The notes: generated by a model not told the origin, from the sequence alone. Counted from the first letter of the stretch, positions 1 through 10,803 are shown. The stretch is DNA of 64,000 nt from Nannobrachium achirus (GCA_963921795.1 OY997659.1:52766837-52830836), one strand, 5' to 3'. Translations and numbers: made by a program.

Positions 1-17
1 TATAACTTTAGCTATTG

Positions 18-91
18 AAAAATAGCAGATATACAAGCTCACAGCGCGGCACCGAGTGCCGCGCTGCGAGCTTGTAGATCTGCTATTTTTG
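18..91. repeat. palindromic hairpin core, copy 1
   Basis: One arm reads AAATAGCAGATATACAAGC and is answered by GCTTGTAGATCTGCTATTT after a GC-rich tip. It is the first of more than fifteen occurrences of this core in the window, which sit inside differently flanked MITEs. Confidence 0.8.
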
Positions 92-313
92 AAGTCGTAA
101 AAATGTGCGTAAATCTTTGAATATGTATTTTTTAAGCGAACATTTGTAACTCAAATTTTGCTTCCGGGGAGGGGTCCCTGGAACTAAATATTTTGAGATG
201 GCGGTCTAGCTGTGGCCAAATACATATCATCTTGGGGGTCCTTCACATGAAAACGTTTGAGCACCACTGACATAGAAACATAAGTTTCTTGCACACATTT
301 TCACGATTTTTCT

Positions 314-385
314 AAAATAGCAGATCTACAAGCTCGCAGCGCGGCACTCGGTGCCGCGCTGTGAGCTTGTATATCTGCTATTTTT
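314..385. repeat. palindromic hairpin core, copy 2
   Basis: The arms AAAATAGCAGATCTACAAGC and GCTTGTATATCTGCTATTTT pair around a GCGCGGCACTCGGTGCCGCGC tip. It lies in the same MITE as copy 1. Confidence 0.8.
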
Positions 386-647
386 CAATAGTTAACATTC
401 ATGGGGGGCCCGCAGTGAATCCTTGTACCCAGGGCCCAGAATTTGGTGTGACGCCCCTGCCCTGAGGTCTTATAATACTGTATATCTGGCAACCTGGATA
501 TCACATCTGGCAGCAACTAAGAGCAAGAGAAGAGCATCCACGGACATTAATAAAACTACCCACTGTTGTCACTGTAAACATTCACTTGTCACACTGGATC
601 ACAACGTGAATATTATGTAAATGAATGAATAGATACAAATTGGAGAG

Positions 648-704
<57 letters not shown>
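648..704. repeat. (GAAA)n microsatellite
   Basis: Uninterrupted GAAA units run for about 57 bases. The rest of 460-1570 is AT-rich sequence with no gene or repeat that I can name. Confidence 0.95.
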
Positions 705-705
<1 letters not shown>

Positions 706-1573
706 GATCAGACAGAGAGAGTTACTGTGAAGACAAAACTTTGACTACTAATTAAATTATTTAGTACATTTCACAAGTCATTCTAATATAAAGTATTCGT
801 CGTTTTAATTTAGAATTGTACAGACATCAGACAGGTTCGAATATTCCTTACATCAAGGCATCTGGGGTCATGTGAACCAAATGTATATATATATATTTTT
901 TAGATTCCAAATGGCTATGACTGCTTTCTAACGTCTTCAGGCCCAGGGTAGGCAACCCGGCCTGGCACAGACCTGGGCTCTGAGGACTAGTTTCAACTGA
1001 TCTGGGTGCACGTTCTGTAGAGGTCAAAAGCAATGCTATTATAATTAGCACACTTAAGATCTGGTGAGATATTAATAAACAAGTCAGCAGGAGGAGAGGT
1101 TTCCATCAGCATTTACACAGCCCTCAACCCAAACCCCCTACCCCCTGGTGGAGGGTGTTTGATGACTGATATTCTAAAGAACTTAGGCTTATCGCTGATG
1201 TGTTTGAAAGTGATCCATTCTTGAGATTCACACAACTTCAAAATACAGTAAATATAATTCATCATCCAGCCATTTCTTCTTTTTTCTTAAGCGAGGCTAT
1301 TTGTAAAATCCGATCTTGGGCTACATTCCCAAAAGACCAACCAATCAAAAGTTCAATCGAAAGCTTTATTCTCCATTGTTTTCAACTCTGTTCAATAACA
1401 AAGAATTAATTTTTATGAAATACTACACTCTGTCAACTGTTTCAAGGACAACAGACCTAAGGATTGTGTGAAAAGGATTTTCAAAATAATGGTCAAATGA
1501 CTTTGAATCTGCTAGGGAAATATTTACATACAATAGTCTGAGAGAGAGCCAGTGCAGAATATAACATACCGGT

Positions 1574-1668
1574 ATAGACTACATCATAGAATATAACATA
1601 TAGACTACATCATAGAATATAACATATAGACTACATCATAGAATATAACATATAGACTACATCATAGT
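1574..1668. repeat. 26-bp tandem repeat
   Basis: The unit ATAGACTACATCATAG plus AATATAACAT occurs about 3.6 times with essentially no divergence. Confidence 0.9.
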
Positions 1669-1788
1669 ACTCCTTTTTTTTTCTAAACAAAATGAACCCA
1701 CAGTTCAACTTCTCTCCCCTATGTGTGACAAGTAGGAACCTATTGTCCTTGTTATCTATCCAACTACTGGATTTCTCTGATTCACCTA

Positions 1789-2858
1789 CAGTATGGGACA
1801 CTGTTCTCCTTATTGAGTTGTCAGTGAGGTGATGCATCCTGTTCCAGTATGGGACACTGTTCTCCTTATTGAGTTGTCAGTGAGGTGATGCATCCTGTTC
1901 CAGTATGGGACACTGTTCTCCTTATTGAGTTGTCAGTGAGGTGATGCATCCTGTTCCAGTATGGGACACTGTTCTCCTTATTGAGTTGTCAGTGAGGTGA
2001 TGCATCCTGTTCCAGTATGGGACACTGTTCTCCTTATTGAGTTGTCAGTGAGGTGATGCATCCTGTTCCAGTATGGGACACTGTTCTCCTTATTGAGTTG
2101 TCAGTGAGGTGATGCATCCTGTTCCAGTATGGGACACTGTTCTCCTTATTGAGTTGTCAGTGAGGTGATGCATCCTGTTCCAGTATGGGACACTGTTCTC
2201 CTTATTGAATTGTCAGTGAGGTGATGCATCCTGTTCCAGTATGGGACACTGTTCTCCTTATTGAGTTGTCAGTGAGGCGATGCATCCTGTTCCAGTATGG
2301 GACACTGTTCTCCTTATTGAGTTGTCAGTGAGGTGATGCATCCTGTTCCAGTATGGGACACTGTTCTCCTTATTGAGTTGTCAGTGAGGCGATGCATCCT
2401 GTTCCAGTATGGGACACTGTTCTCCTTATTGAGTTGTCAGTGAGGCGATGCATCCTGTTCCAGTATGGGACACTGTTCTCCTTATTGAGTTGTCAGTGAG
2501 GCGATGCATCCTGTTCCAGTATGGGACACTGTTCTCCTTATTGAGTTGTCAGTGAGGTGATGCATCCTGTTCCAGTATGGGACACTGTTCTCCTTCTCCT
2601 TATTGAGTTGTCAGTGAGGCGATGCATCCTGTTCCAGTATGGGACACTGTTCTCCTTATTGAGTTGTCAGTGAGGCGATGCATCCTGTTCCAGTATGGGA
2701 CACTGTTCTCCTTATTGAGTTGTCAGTGAGGCGATGCATCCTGTTCCAGTATGGGACACTGTTCTCCTTATTGAGTTGTCAGTGAGGTGATGCATCCTGT
2801 TCCAGTATGGGACACTGTTCTCCTTATTGAGTTGTCAGTGAGGTGATGCATCCTGTTC
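1789..2858. repeat. 56-bp minisatellite, 19 copies
   Basis: The unit begins CAGTATGGGACACTGTTC and ends GATGCATCCTGTTC. The block is 1070 bases, which equals 19 units of 56 plus one 6-base duplication (TTCTCC) near 2590. Divergence is tiny: mostly a single T/C change in GAGGTGATG versus GAGGCGATG. This points to very recent expansion or homogenisation. No reading frame of interest spans it. Confidence 0.97.
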
Positions 2859-3013
2859 CAGAGGATCAAGGAGAAACCTTCCTTTGGTCACACGGCGGTA
2901 CAGAGACATATTCCTGAGTTTTGCTGTCTGGGGTGGGGCTGGAGATTATGTTTTCACCGCGTTACATGGGACACCTGCACTTTCACAGAATCATTATTCC
3001 AGCTCCTCAACAC

Positions 3014-3023
3014 ATGCACGCAT

Positions 3024-3115
<92 letters not shown>
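3014..3115. repeat. (CACG)n(CA)n microsatellite
   Basis: A CACG tract passes directly into a CA dinucleotide tract. Confidence 0.95.
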
Positions 3116-3117
<2 letters not shown>

Positions 3118-3378
3118 TTTTCTTTTTCTTTTTTGGAGGCGTTTTGAGGACCCCCTGCAGTACGGCCCCCATCTGAGAAACAACAAACTACTGTATATAG
3201 ACTCACAGGCCTGATTCTGGTGGCTGATATTGTTTTAGTTATTTCATGCATGAATTTCATTGATTTCATGCAAGGACTTGATGCAACATTACATTATAGA
3301 AAATACATTAACCAATTGGAAAATGACGGTCTCCTTGTGCAATCAGCAGATGCAGGGATGTGTTTTAAATGAGTAGGA

Positions 3379-3502
3379 GTAGGCTAACACCGTAGGCTAA
3401 CACCGTAGGCTAACACCGTGTCTGAGCCAGACAGTAGGCTAACACCGTAGGCTAACACCGTGTCTGAACCAGACAGTAGGCTAACACCGTGTCTGAACCA
3501 GA
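3379..3502. repeat. short tandem repeats of GTAGGCTAACACC
   Basis: The 13-base motif GTAGGCTAACACC repeats alone and as part of a longer unit with GTGTCTGAACCAGACA. The array abuts the left end of the next MITE. Confidence 0.8.
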
Positions 3503-3972
3503 CAGGGACGTGCTGGCCATTGGGAAAAGTGGGACAACTCCCGAACGGCCGGTTCATTCCCAGCCGGTCCAGGCCCGGCCGTTAGGAAAAAAATAAAAAT
3601 AAAATGTCCTTGTATGTCCAAGTTTCAAATGTATACATTTTTTCGCAAAGCAAAGCCCTGCTTCATCATACAAGGCCGTTGCACAAAAGTAGTGAAAACA
3701 GCAGATCTACAAGCACACAACGCCTCGCGGCGTTGTGTGCTTGTAGATCGGCTGTTTTCACTAGTTTAAATCATTTCTAAAATGATAAATACAAAACAAA
3801 CTGTTTTGGACATACAAGGTTTCCACCCGTCAACGACGAAATATAACTCATGTACAGTATTTGGCCCACTGGCTTGTCACTTTGTCACAAATCATTGAGT
3901 AGCAGCAGTGGGGCAATGAGGGCCTCTCCAACTCTTTTTCCTGGGCTGAATCAGGGGCCCAGCACGTCCCTG
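3503..3972. mobile_element. hAT-like MITE, CAGGGACGTGCTGG family, with nested palindromic MITE
   Basis: The termini are CAGGGACGTGC and its complement GCACGTCCCTG. The flanking octamers gaaccaga and cagccaga agree at 6 of 8 positions, as expected for an old hAT target duplication. A second copy lies at 40593-41158. Both contain an internal element whose end reads CGTTGTCGGGTGG-like sequence and whose centre is a palindrome (here 3691-3762), so one MITE is nested inside another. There is no coding capacity. Confidence 0.75.
3691..3762. repeat. palindromic hairpin core, AGTGAAAACAGC type
   Basis: The arms start AGTGAAAACAGCAGATC and end GATCGGCTGTTTTCACT. The inner part, GATCTACAAGCACACAACGC, matches the core found in other MITE families. 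Confidence 0.85.
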
Positions 3973-4000
3973 CAGCCAGATCAGGGCAGGTTTGGTGTCA

Positions 4001-4023
4001 GGGGGGGGGGGGGGGGGGGGGGG
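4001..4023. repeat. poly(G) run of 23
   Basis: Twenty-three consecutive G. Similar long homopolymer C runs occur at 9236 and 29984. Length may be affected by assembly. Confidence 0.9.
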
Positions 4024-4045
4024 ATAGGATCAGGATAGTCTACAG

Positions 4046-4370
4046 CAGTGGTTCTCAAAGTGGGGTCCGGGGACCCCCAGGGGTCCTTGAGGTGGTTCCA
4101 GGGGGTCCCCAGATAACTGATGATATAGTTACTTACCAAATGGACCCTTATGTGGCTGTAACTCTGAGAGTGTACTTCACAAATGAAACCAAATGGACCC
4201 TTACAGGTCAATTTGGTTCCATTTGTATGTTGGTCCGTGGTCTAATGCAAGGGTTCTCAAAGTGGGGTCCGGGGACCCCAACTGACAGCTATTTAAAAAA
4301 AAATCAGATGGGGGTCCGCAGCCAAGTACACATTCATTTAGGGGTCCTTGTCAAGAAAGAAAATGTTTGA
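4046..4370. mobile_element. hAT-like MITE fragments, CAGTGGTTCTCAAAGTGGGG type
   Basis: CAGTGGTTCTCAAAGTGGGG begins at 4046, and a related GGGTTCTCAAAGTGGGG begins at 4251. Both are followed by GGACCCC blocks. This terminus is widespread in vertebrate hAT non-autonomous elements. Borders between the two copies are not resolved. Confidence 0.6.
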
Positions 4371-4386
4371 TTGATCGGCGCGCCCC

Positions 4387-6012
4387 TTGAGGGAAGCAGT
4401 CGCATCTCAGTTTCGGCTCTGCAGTTTTTTCCTACTTTCTCTTTTTCTTGCTTTTTTTCCTGTCTTCTTTTTTTCTTGCGGTGACTCATCACATTGGCCA
4501 AGCTGGGCATGTCTTGAGGAACTTTGTTTTATTCGTGTATATAGTAGTTTAGTATTTTTTTCGTGTTTTTTTCTGATCGGCTGGCGGAAAATTGGGGGAA
4601 GGGCCTTTGTTCCTTGCGTAGAACAAAGCATACAAAGCATACGAAACAGCGGCCTACCTTTATCCGTCTAGCCTGTCTTAAGCGTGTGGCCCTGGGTAAC
4701 GCGACTGGCTCATTGCCTGGGTGTTTTTAATGGAGAACTAGTCTGTTGGTGCCGTAGCCATGGAGACGTGTACATGGACCTTGTTTGGTTGCATGCAAAC
4801 ATGGCGGCGGGAGTCACATCCAGAGTTGCGCGAAGCTCGACGCAGGAGAGGAGGCCCAGACGCACTGTCGCCGTGAAAGCCCGTAACTTGGACCGGAGGA
4901 GCCCTCGCCGTGGAGGCTCGTGACATGGATCGGAGGTGCGGTCGCTGTGGAGGTCCGGGCAGAGCTCTGGGTCCGGGTAACGGCGGCGGAGTTACGTGGG
5001 CGGAGGCGCCCTGGCCGTGGAAACTTGTTTCATTGACCGGGGGCGCTGACGCTGTGGTGGCCCGTGGTGTACGTGGGCCAAGACGGCGGAGGAGCCGCTG
5101 TACCGAGGCTCGGAACTGACGATTGCAACGCGCGCACAATATTAAAATATTGTACCATCCCGTGCCATCCAAATGACTTTCCCCCATGCTTCTTGGAATT
5201 GCGGAGAGGGGCATCCATCTGCGTTTTTCTTTTTCTTTGTTGTGACTCGAGTCTCGACACTGGTCACTTCTTTTTTTTGCACAGACTTTTGGACACTTTT
5301 TTTTGGTTCTGCACTTTTTTATTTTTTTAGGCTAAGCATTATCATTATTGTCTTGGTGCAGACGCCTATGTATAGACCTACTGTATATTTGTGTATATAT
5401 ATTTTTGGCACTGTGTTGATAAGTAGTTCCTAATGTTTGGATGAATGGACCATTGTAAGTTCTTTGAGTTTGCAATATGCTTAGAAAAGTCACTTAAAAT
5501 TGCAATCCATTATAGAAACGTTAAGCACTACTATTCTTTTGTTGTGTTGTGTATATATATATATATATTAACTTAACTAATTGCTCTGTATGGTTGATTC
5601 TCCTGTATTGTTGTTTCTTCTTTCTTGTTTGTTTTTGTCGCTCGGCTGTACACAACAGTCCTTTTTCTTTTTCTTACTGACCTGTAACCTTAACTGCTGT
5701 GCCGCCTCTGGGTGACTTAATTTCCCCTGCCCCTTCTTTGTATATACTTACTGTTTGTTTAGACTTACTGTTTTCTCTTTTTTTTTCTCTCTCATTTTCT
5801 TTTATTTACATATCTACTGCATAGTACTGTGTTCTATTCGTCTGTCATTCAATGTTATATGAGATACTTTAATGGTTTCCTGTTGAAATAAGCTTAGTCT
5901 TTTCAGGATCTCCTTTTAGTAGACCTTGTACCAGTGAACTGTACCGTCATGAAACTGTACCTTTTCCTATGCAAACTTCTAATAAAGCCTTCAATCAATC
6001 AATCAATCAATG
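4387..6012 (+). mobile_element. non-LTR retrotransposon remnant with (CAAT)n tail
   Basis: The segment 5790-6012 ends in CAAACTTCTAATAAAGCC followed by a CAAT tail. The same 3' end recurs at 7265-7384, 32215-32452 and 41300-41516, so it is the 3' end of a retroposed family. Upstream lie T-rich sequence and a CpG-rich block (4730-5130) with imperfect repeats such as CCGTGGAGGCTCGTGACATGG. No reverse transcriptase is visible, so this is either an internally deleted LINE or a non-autonomous derivative. The left border is a guess. Confidence 0.45.
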
Positions 6013-6233
6013 ATAACCACTCTACGCTTACGTCAGTCAATGAAATCCCCATTAGTGTTTCAAGTCATTGGCCAACAGGTGGCAGCAAATCACTCAAATC
6101 AAATCGCAAATCATTCCCTGGTTTTCTCACCTATCAGGCCAGGGAGGGACAATCCCGGCTGCAGTGTGTTTGATCCATCAGGGACGACATCCTCAGGGAG
6201 GAGCACCAACTGGGCTCTGGTCCACTGGGTTAG

Positions 6234-6560
6234 AGAGAACTCCACTAACACTATGGACCAGAGAGCTAACCGGGCTCTGGTCATAGTGTTAAAGAGAACT
6301 CCACTAACACTATGGACCAGAGAGCTAACCGGGCTCTGGTCATAGTGTTAAAGAGAACTCCACTAACACTATGGACCAGAGAGCTAACCGGGCTCTGGTC
6401 ATAGTGTTAAAGAGAACTCCACTAACACTATGGACCAGAGAGCTAACCGGGCTCTGGTCATAGTGTTAAAGAGAACTCCACTAACACTATGGACCAGAGA
6501 GCTAACCGGGCTCTGGTCATAGTGTTAAAGAGAACTCCACTAACACTATGGACCAGAGAG
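6234..6560. repeat. 59-bp tandem repeat with a hairpin in each unit
   Basis: The unit is 59 bases and is present about 5.5 times. Each unit contains AACACTATGGACCAGAG and, after AGCTAACCGGG, CTCTGGTCATAGTGTT, which pair into a stem. A transcript across the array would form a series of regular hairpins. Confidence 0.93.
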
Positions 6561-6633
6561 CTACAACCGGGCGAACGAACTGACATGGCAGTAAATATGC
6601 CAGTAGATCGTTCAGCTTATTAGCAGCCTATAT

Positions 6634-7050
6634 CAGGGTCTCAGGCCAAGGACCCCTTAGTTGAGAGAGATGAAGCAGGGACCCCCGCAAACATGTTCAT
6701 AGATTCCATATAGTTTCATTGTTTGACAGCACAATCATCAGTGTATTTTGGATTCATGTCAATGTGTGTTTTCAGATATTTAACCACTTGAACCGTCAAT
6801 ACTTAATAAAATTGACCTTTCACTCTGTACTTGGACTGCTCTTTTCCCCCTCTACAAAAACTCTTTGCCAAAAATAGCAGACGCTGCGAGCTTGTAGATC
6901 GGCTATTTTTGGCTAAAGTTCTCAGTGGACGCTAGGGTTAATATAAAAAAGGAGAAAAAAAGGTTTCTATCCACACAAAGATTTGGAGGACCCCCTGTAG
7001 TGACTCTGAGGACCCCCTGGGGGTCCCGGGCCCCCTGTTGAAGACCCCTG
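6634..7050. mobile_element. hAT MITE, 417 bp, with 8-bp target duplication
   Basis: The element begins CAGGGTCTCAGGCC and ends GAAGACCCCTG. It is flanked on both sides by the exact octamer GCCTATAT (6626-6633 and 7051-7058), the 8-bp target duplication of hAT elements. Relatives are at 19255-19656 and 24297-24487. A reduced palindromic core, AAAATAGCAGACGC to GAGCTTGTAGATCGGC, lies near 6873-6912. No transposase is encoded. Confidence 0.9.
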
Positions 7051-7264
7051 GCCTATATCAACAGTCGACCATGAGCTGCAGTTCACCATAAGACAACTGC
7101 AGGTTAATGAAACCGGGGGGTTGACCATCAATGTATTATGATTGTCGTATTGTATTATGAATTGAGTAGGCCTACAAAAGGACGGACCCCAATTTAAACA
7201 AGCCCAATTAAAAGCTTTATTGTGGTCGTTATGCTTTTAGTTATATAGGCCTACTAATACAGTA

Positions 7265-7384
7265 GCCTAACTTTGTATCAGTGAACTGTGTAGGCCTACT
7301 GTCCTCAGTGTCCTGTAGGCCTACGTTTCACCATCCTATGCAAACTTGTAATAAAGTATTCAATCGATCAATCAATCAATCAAT
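7265..7384 (+). mobile_element. retrotransposon 3' end with (CAAT)n tail
   Basis: GTATCAGTGAACTGTG, then CCTATGCAAACTTGTAATAA and a CAATCAAT tail match the 3' end at 5920-6012. It is a severely 5'-truncated copy. Confidence 0.75.
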
Positions 7385-7499
7385 AGTTGATAGGCTGGGG
7401 TTCTATTCAGAACAGCTAGGGCCCTTCACATTTATTAAAAGGATATTATTATTAGCGTATTATTAATATTATCAATTATTGCTTTTTAGACTCATTTCG

Positions 7500-7941
7500 G
7501 CGAATCAAAAAGGGGAGTCAGGACTCAGGAGGTTATGAGACCTCTCCAAGTGCGCGTGCACCGTGCGCGCAAAGAAGCTCCATCCCTCTCCTCTCCTCTC
7601 CATTACGCACTGCGCGTCCCCGAAAAAAAAAAAGAAAAACTTCCACCCAATCAGCAGCAGCGCTGAAAAACTTCTCAAAGCCAGAGTTGGTCGAGCAGCG
7701 AACGAACGTTTGGCTTCGGGGCCGCAGGTGGTGCGACTCACTCACAGCGGGGCCGCTTTGTCTCTATGCAAACTGTCCGCTTTTCACCGGACGGGATGGC
7801 TATTGTGTGTCCCGCATATATGGAGGCAACCACCAGGATCCCACAGACAGAACCTCGGACTGAGACCGTCTGAGGAGACCTGCTTTCGGCCGCTCATTCC
7901 TCCCTCCCGGACCAGTGTGTGTGTGCGTGTCCCATGTCGCT
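7500..7941 (+). promoter_or_regulatory. vgll3: likely 5' UTR and promoter-proximal region of vgll3
   Basis: GC content rises sharply after 7500 and the sequence is free of recognisable repeats up to the start codon. I see no convincing TATA box close by, so the transcription start is not placed. The stretch has several upstream ATGs, the last of which forms a tiny reading frame overlapping the main start. The 5' boundary is an estimate. Confidence 0.5.
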
Positions 7942-7945
7942 ATGA
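7934..7945 (+). promoter_or_regulatory. three-codon upstream reading frame overlapping the vgll3 start
   Basis: The sequence reads ATG TCG CTA TGA. The stop codon TGA (7943-7945) overlaps the main ATG (7942-7944) as ATGA. In animals an overlap of this sort can reduce or reroute initiation at the main start. The geometry is directly visible; any effect is inference. Confidence 0.6.
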
Positions 7946-8040
7946 GCTGCCTGGATGTCATGTACCACCACCAGAGCTATGGAGCGCACTGCCTCCCTGC
8001 AGCCTACAAGGCGGCCTACTATCATCACCACCAACAGCAG
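7942..8040 (+). CDS. vgll3: vestigial-like family member 3, coding exon 1
   Basis: The exon encodes residues 1-33, starting MSCLDVMYHHQSYG, and ends before a GTGAGT donor at 8041 in phase 0. The MSC..VMY start is typical of VGLL2 and VGLL3. VGLL proteins are nuclear cofactors without a DNA-binding domain that bind TEAD transcription factors through a short vestigial (TONDU) domain. The four coding exons (99+382+528+41 bases) add to 1050, giving 349 residues plus stop; mammalian VGLL3 is similar in length. I prefer vgll3 over vgll2 because of the C-terminal DQDKTKATAWF-type ending. The preceding ATG at 7934 opens only a three-codon frame, so 7942 is the start. Confidence 0.88.
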
Positions 8041-8109
8041 GTGAGTTCACTGGTGGAACAAGTTGCTACTCTACTGTTGTACTATACTATTTGTTACTAT
8101 GATTAACAC

Positions 8110-8684
8110 ATGTTGTTACTTAAGTAAAAGTATCAGGACACTACACTGCAATGCAGAAATACTCTGTTACAAGTAGAAGTCTGGCATTCAGAATTGACTT
8201 GAGTGAAAGTATAAAAGTATCTGCAATGGCTACTTATAGCCTGCCAAACGTAGAAAGTATAGGCTACTCATTATGCAAAATGTCCCATTTCAAAAGTTTT
8301 CAAATGTATACAAATAATGTAGCCTATAAAAGTCTTTTGAAAATAGCAGATCTACAAGCTCACAACACGTCTAAAGGATCAGTTATTTTCAAATAGCCTG
8401 GATATAAAATAGGGCTAAAGTGGTTAATGTATGTTTTGTAATATTATAATTTATACCTCCAAAGTAAGTATTAACTAAAGTTTTCAAATAATTGTAGACT
8501 ACAATTATTTGAAAACTTTAGTTACTAGTTACTTTGGAGATAAAAAGTGGAGTAAAAAGCACAATATTTTCCTCTGTGATGTAGTGGAGTAGAAGTAAAA
8601 GTATTGATGTCTTTAAATATTCCAGTTAAGTAAAAATACCTCAAAACTACTTAAGTAAATGTACTTAGTTACTTCACACCACTG
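8110..8684. mobile_element. MITE with ACTTAAGTAAAAGTA repeats
   Basis: The right end reads GTACTTAGTTACTTCACACC then ACTG, with many ACTTAAGTAAAAGTA-like motifs internally. Such elements are common in fish introns. The left terminus is eroded. A half-copy of the palindromic core (AAAATAGCAGATCTACAAGC) lies at about 8339. Confidence 0.6.
8472..8524. repeat. perfect palindrome, 26-bp arms with 1-bp spacer
   Basis: The arms begin TAACTAAAGTTTTC and end GAAAACTTTAGTTA, with a single A at the centre (8498). All 26 positions match. It lies inside the MITE in intron 1. Confidence 0.95.
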
Positions 8685-8722
8685 CAAGTGATTTTCTCAC
8701 TCTGACTTCTGGGACCTCGGAA

Positions 8723-8758
8723 AGGTTTAGGGTTAGGGTTTAGGTTTAGGTTTAGGTT
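8723..8758. repeat. short degenerate telomere-like repeat
   Basis: GGTTTAGGGTTAGGGTTTAG and further GGTTTAG units. Similar interstitial TTAGGG-like tracts occur at 36285 and 49132. Confidence 0.7.
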
Positions 8759-8806
8759 CAGGCAAATCATTGTCAGTTTTTGACATGATTGTTTCTGTTC
8801 AGAGAG

Positions 8807-9229
8807 CAGGGGCGTCACACCAGATTCTGGGCCCTGGGTACAAGGATTCACTGCGGGCCCCCCTGAATGTTAACTATTGAAAAATAGCAGATATACAAGC
8901 TCACAGCGCGGCACTCGGTGCCGCGCTGTGAGCTTGTAGATCTGCTATTTTTGAAACATTGTGAAAATGTGTGCAAGAAACCTATGTTTCTATCTCAGTG
9001 GTGCTCAAACTTTTTCATGTCAAGGACCCCCAAGATGATATGTATTTGGCCACGGACCCCCATCTCAAAACATTTAGTTCCAGGGTTACAAATGTTTGCT
9101 TAAAAATATATATATTAAAAGATTTGCACACATTTCCAGGACTTTTCAAAAATAGCAGATCTACAAGCTCGCAGCGAGGCATTCGGTGCCGCTCTGCGAG
9201 CCCCTCCAACTTGGGCCCTAGTAACTAGT
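8807..9229 (+). mobile_element. hAT-like MITE, CAGGGGCGTCAC family, plus orientation
   Basis: CAGGGGCGTCACACC begins at 8807, followed by the GGGCCC...TGCGGGCCC block shared with 1-459 and 62246. It contains an intact palindrome (8879-8953) and a second eroded one (about 9147-9206). A GTGGTGCTCAAAC motif near 8998 resembles a further hAT terminus, so this may be composite. The right end is unclear. Confidence 0.65.
8879..8953. repeat. palindromic hairpin core
   Basis: The arms read AAAATAGCAGATATACAAGC and GCTTGTAGATCTGCTATTTT around GCGCGGCACTCGGTGCCGCGC. Confidence 0.85.
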
Positions 9230-9235
9230 CTCAGT

Positions 9236-9258
9236 CCCCCCCCCCCCCCCCCCCCCCC
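9236..9258. repeat. poly(C) run of 23
   Basis: Twenty-three consecutive C at the right edge of the preceding MITE. Confidence 0.9.
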
Positions 9259-10172
9259 TTAATTTATAATTTCGTCAAGATGGAATTCCTGTGTGACGCT
9301 TCGTATTGCCTTCAGGTCATGCGTAATGACACGGAGCTTTTACTCCTCTGTCAGATAGTGATGTAATGACAGCCGGCCAGTCACCCCGGAATGTTAGACC
9401 AGGCCTTTCTGTGCGGACCACTGAGTGCTGGGAATGTCATTTCTACTCTCTGTGGTTTGCCAAGACATGTCATTCTCAGATAGCTACTATGAGGGACAGA
9501 AATATAGCCATTACATGTTGATTAGATGAATGTTTACGTTATGTATCTTAGGTGGGGTTTAGTTAACCTCGCTTTAGGCCGTTTGACCACTTTGGCCACT
9601 AGAAGAAGCGGCGTCGCTTTGATTTAGTTCCCCCCCGTTTGTTTCCCCAATCCCTATTAAAATGCTCCAGTAGCCTAGTGTAGTCTTGCCGGTCGCTAAT
9701 AGTTGGACTGAAAGATGGATATACCAAACACGTTTTTTCAAAAGCAAAGCTACTCCGCATCAAGGAGTTTATTAGGTAGGCCCTAAAAGTATGTCCTTGA
9801 GCGCAGGGGAATCTTTGGGGTTAAAACTGAATCCGGTTTGATCTTTCCGGCAAATTGTAGTCCTTTGAGAACTACAATTATGATGTGTTGTGGTTTCCGC
9901 TCCAGACCGGTTACAACCCCGAAAAGTGAAGTGATCCCAGACTAGGGTTTAGTAGAGCAGTTTTGCACTGAAATAAATACTATGTATTCTATTCTATCAT
10001 ATTCACACACTATATTGCTCGAGGCTTAGCAAATACACTTGTTCTATCAGTGGATCCGCTGGTTCTCTTGGTGGATTCCAGGGATTCTGTGGGTTCCTTT
10101 ATGGGGGGGTCTAAATTAAACCTTGAAATGTAAAAGTTTGAGAAACACTGAGTTAACGTATCTGTCTCTCTC

Positions 10173-10673
10173 CAGGGTTCCCACACATTTTTACCAATTC
10201 ATTTCCAGAATATTTAACCCAATTTCCAGGACTATATAACAATAATTCAGCTCAATAACAGGTCACGTACTCCTATGCGCAATGCCAAAAGACAGGCAGT
10301 GTATGCCAGTGGTTCTCAACCTTTTCAGGCCGTGACCCCCGAAATAATCACATTTTAACTGGGGACCCCGGCACCCTGACGAGCACTAAGAGTTGAGGAA
10401 TTTTGCATAACACGTTTCTATTGTGAAAATAGCAGATCTACATGCTCACAACGCCTCGCAACAATTTCTGCCTCTAATATTTGAACATTTGGCCAATGTT
10501 TAATTTGTCATTTCAGAGGTAGTAACAAAATCAATACCCAAAGACAATGCATAGTTATTTTCCCCAGGACCGTCCAGGACCCTTGATCAATTCCAAAACT
10601 TTTCCAGTACTGGAAAAACATATTTTTCTAATTTCTAAATATTTCCAGAAATGTCATGACCGTGGGAACCCTG
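10173..10673 (+). mobile_element. composite hAT-like MITE, CAGGGTTCCCAC family, upstream of exon 2
   Basis: The termini are CAGGGTTCCCAC and GTGGGAACCCTG. The flanks TCTCTCTC and TCTCTGTC agree at 7 of 8 positions, which fits insertion into the CT tract of the exon 2 acceptor. A nested CAGTGGTTCTCAACCTTTTC element begins at 10307. Only one arm of the palindromic core remains (about 10425-10455). An inverted relative lies at 11766-12315, on the other side of exon 2. Confidence 0.8.

Positions 10674-10803
<130 letters not shown>

Larger units (their letters stand above)
1..459 (-). mobile_element. hAT-like MITE, CAGGGGCGTCAC family, with two hairpins
   Basis: The right end reads GTGACGCCCCTG, the complement of the CAGGGGCGTCAC terminus seen at 8807 and 62246, and the adjoining GGGCCCGCAGTGAATCC block is shared with those copies. 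Two palindromes lie inside, at about 18-91 and 314-385, each with a GCGCGGCACTCGGTGCCGCGC-type tip. The left end runs off the window. Terminus style and length fit a non-autonomous hAT element; no transposase is present. The target duplication cannot be tested because only one end is visible. Confidence 0.65.

Noticed and set aside
1..91. tRNA-like or SINE head from the hairpin
   Set aside because: No A-box/B-box spacing or cloverleaf; the palindrome is simple and shared by several MITEs.
4738..5214. 158-codon minus-strand frame in a CpG-rich block
   Set aside because: Composition is Arg/Ala/Pro from a GC-rich imperfect repeat and no domain is seen; it lies in a retrotransposon remnant.
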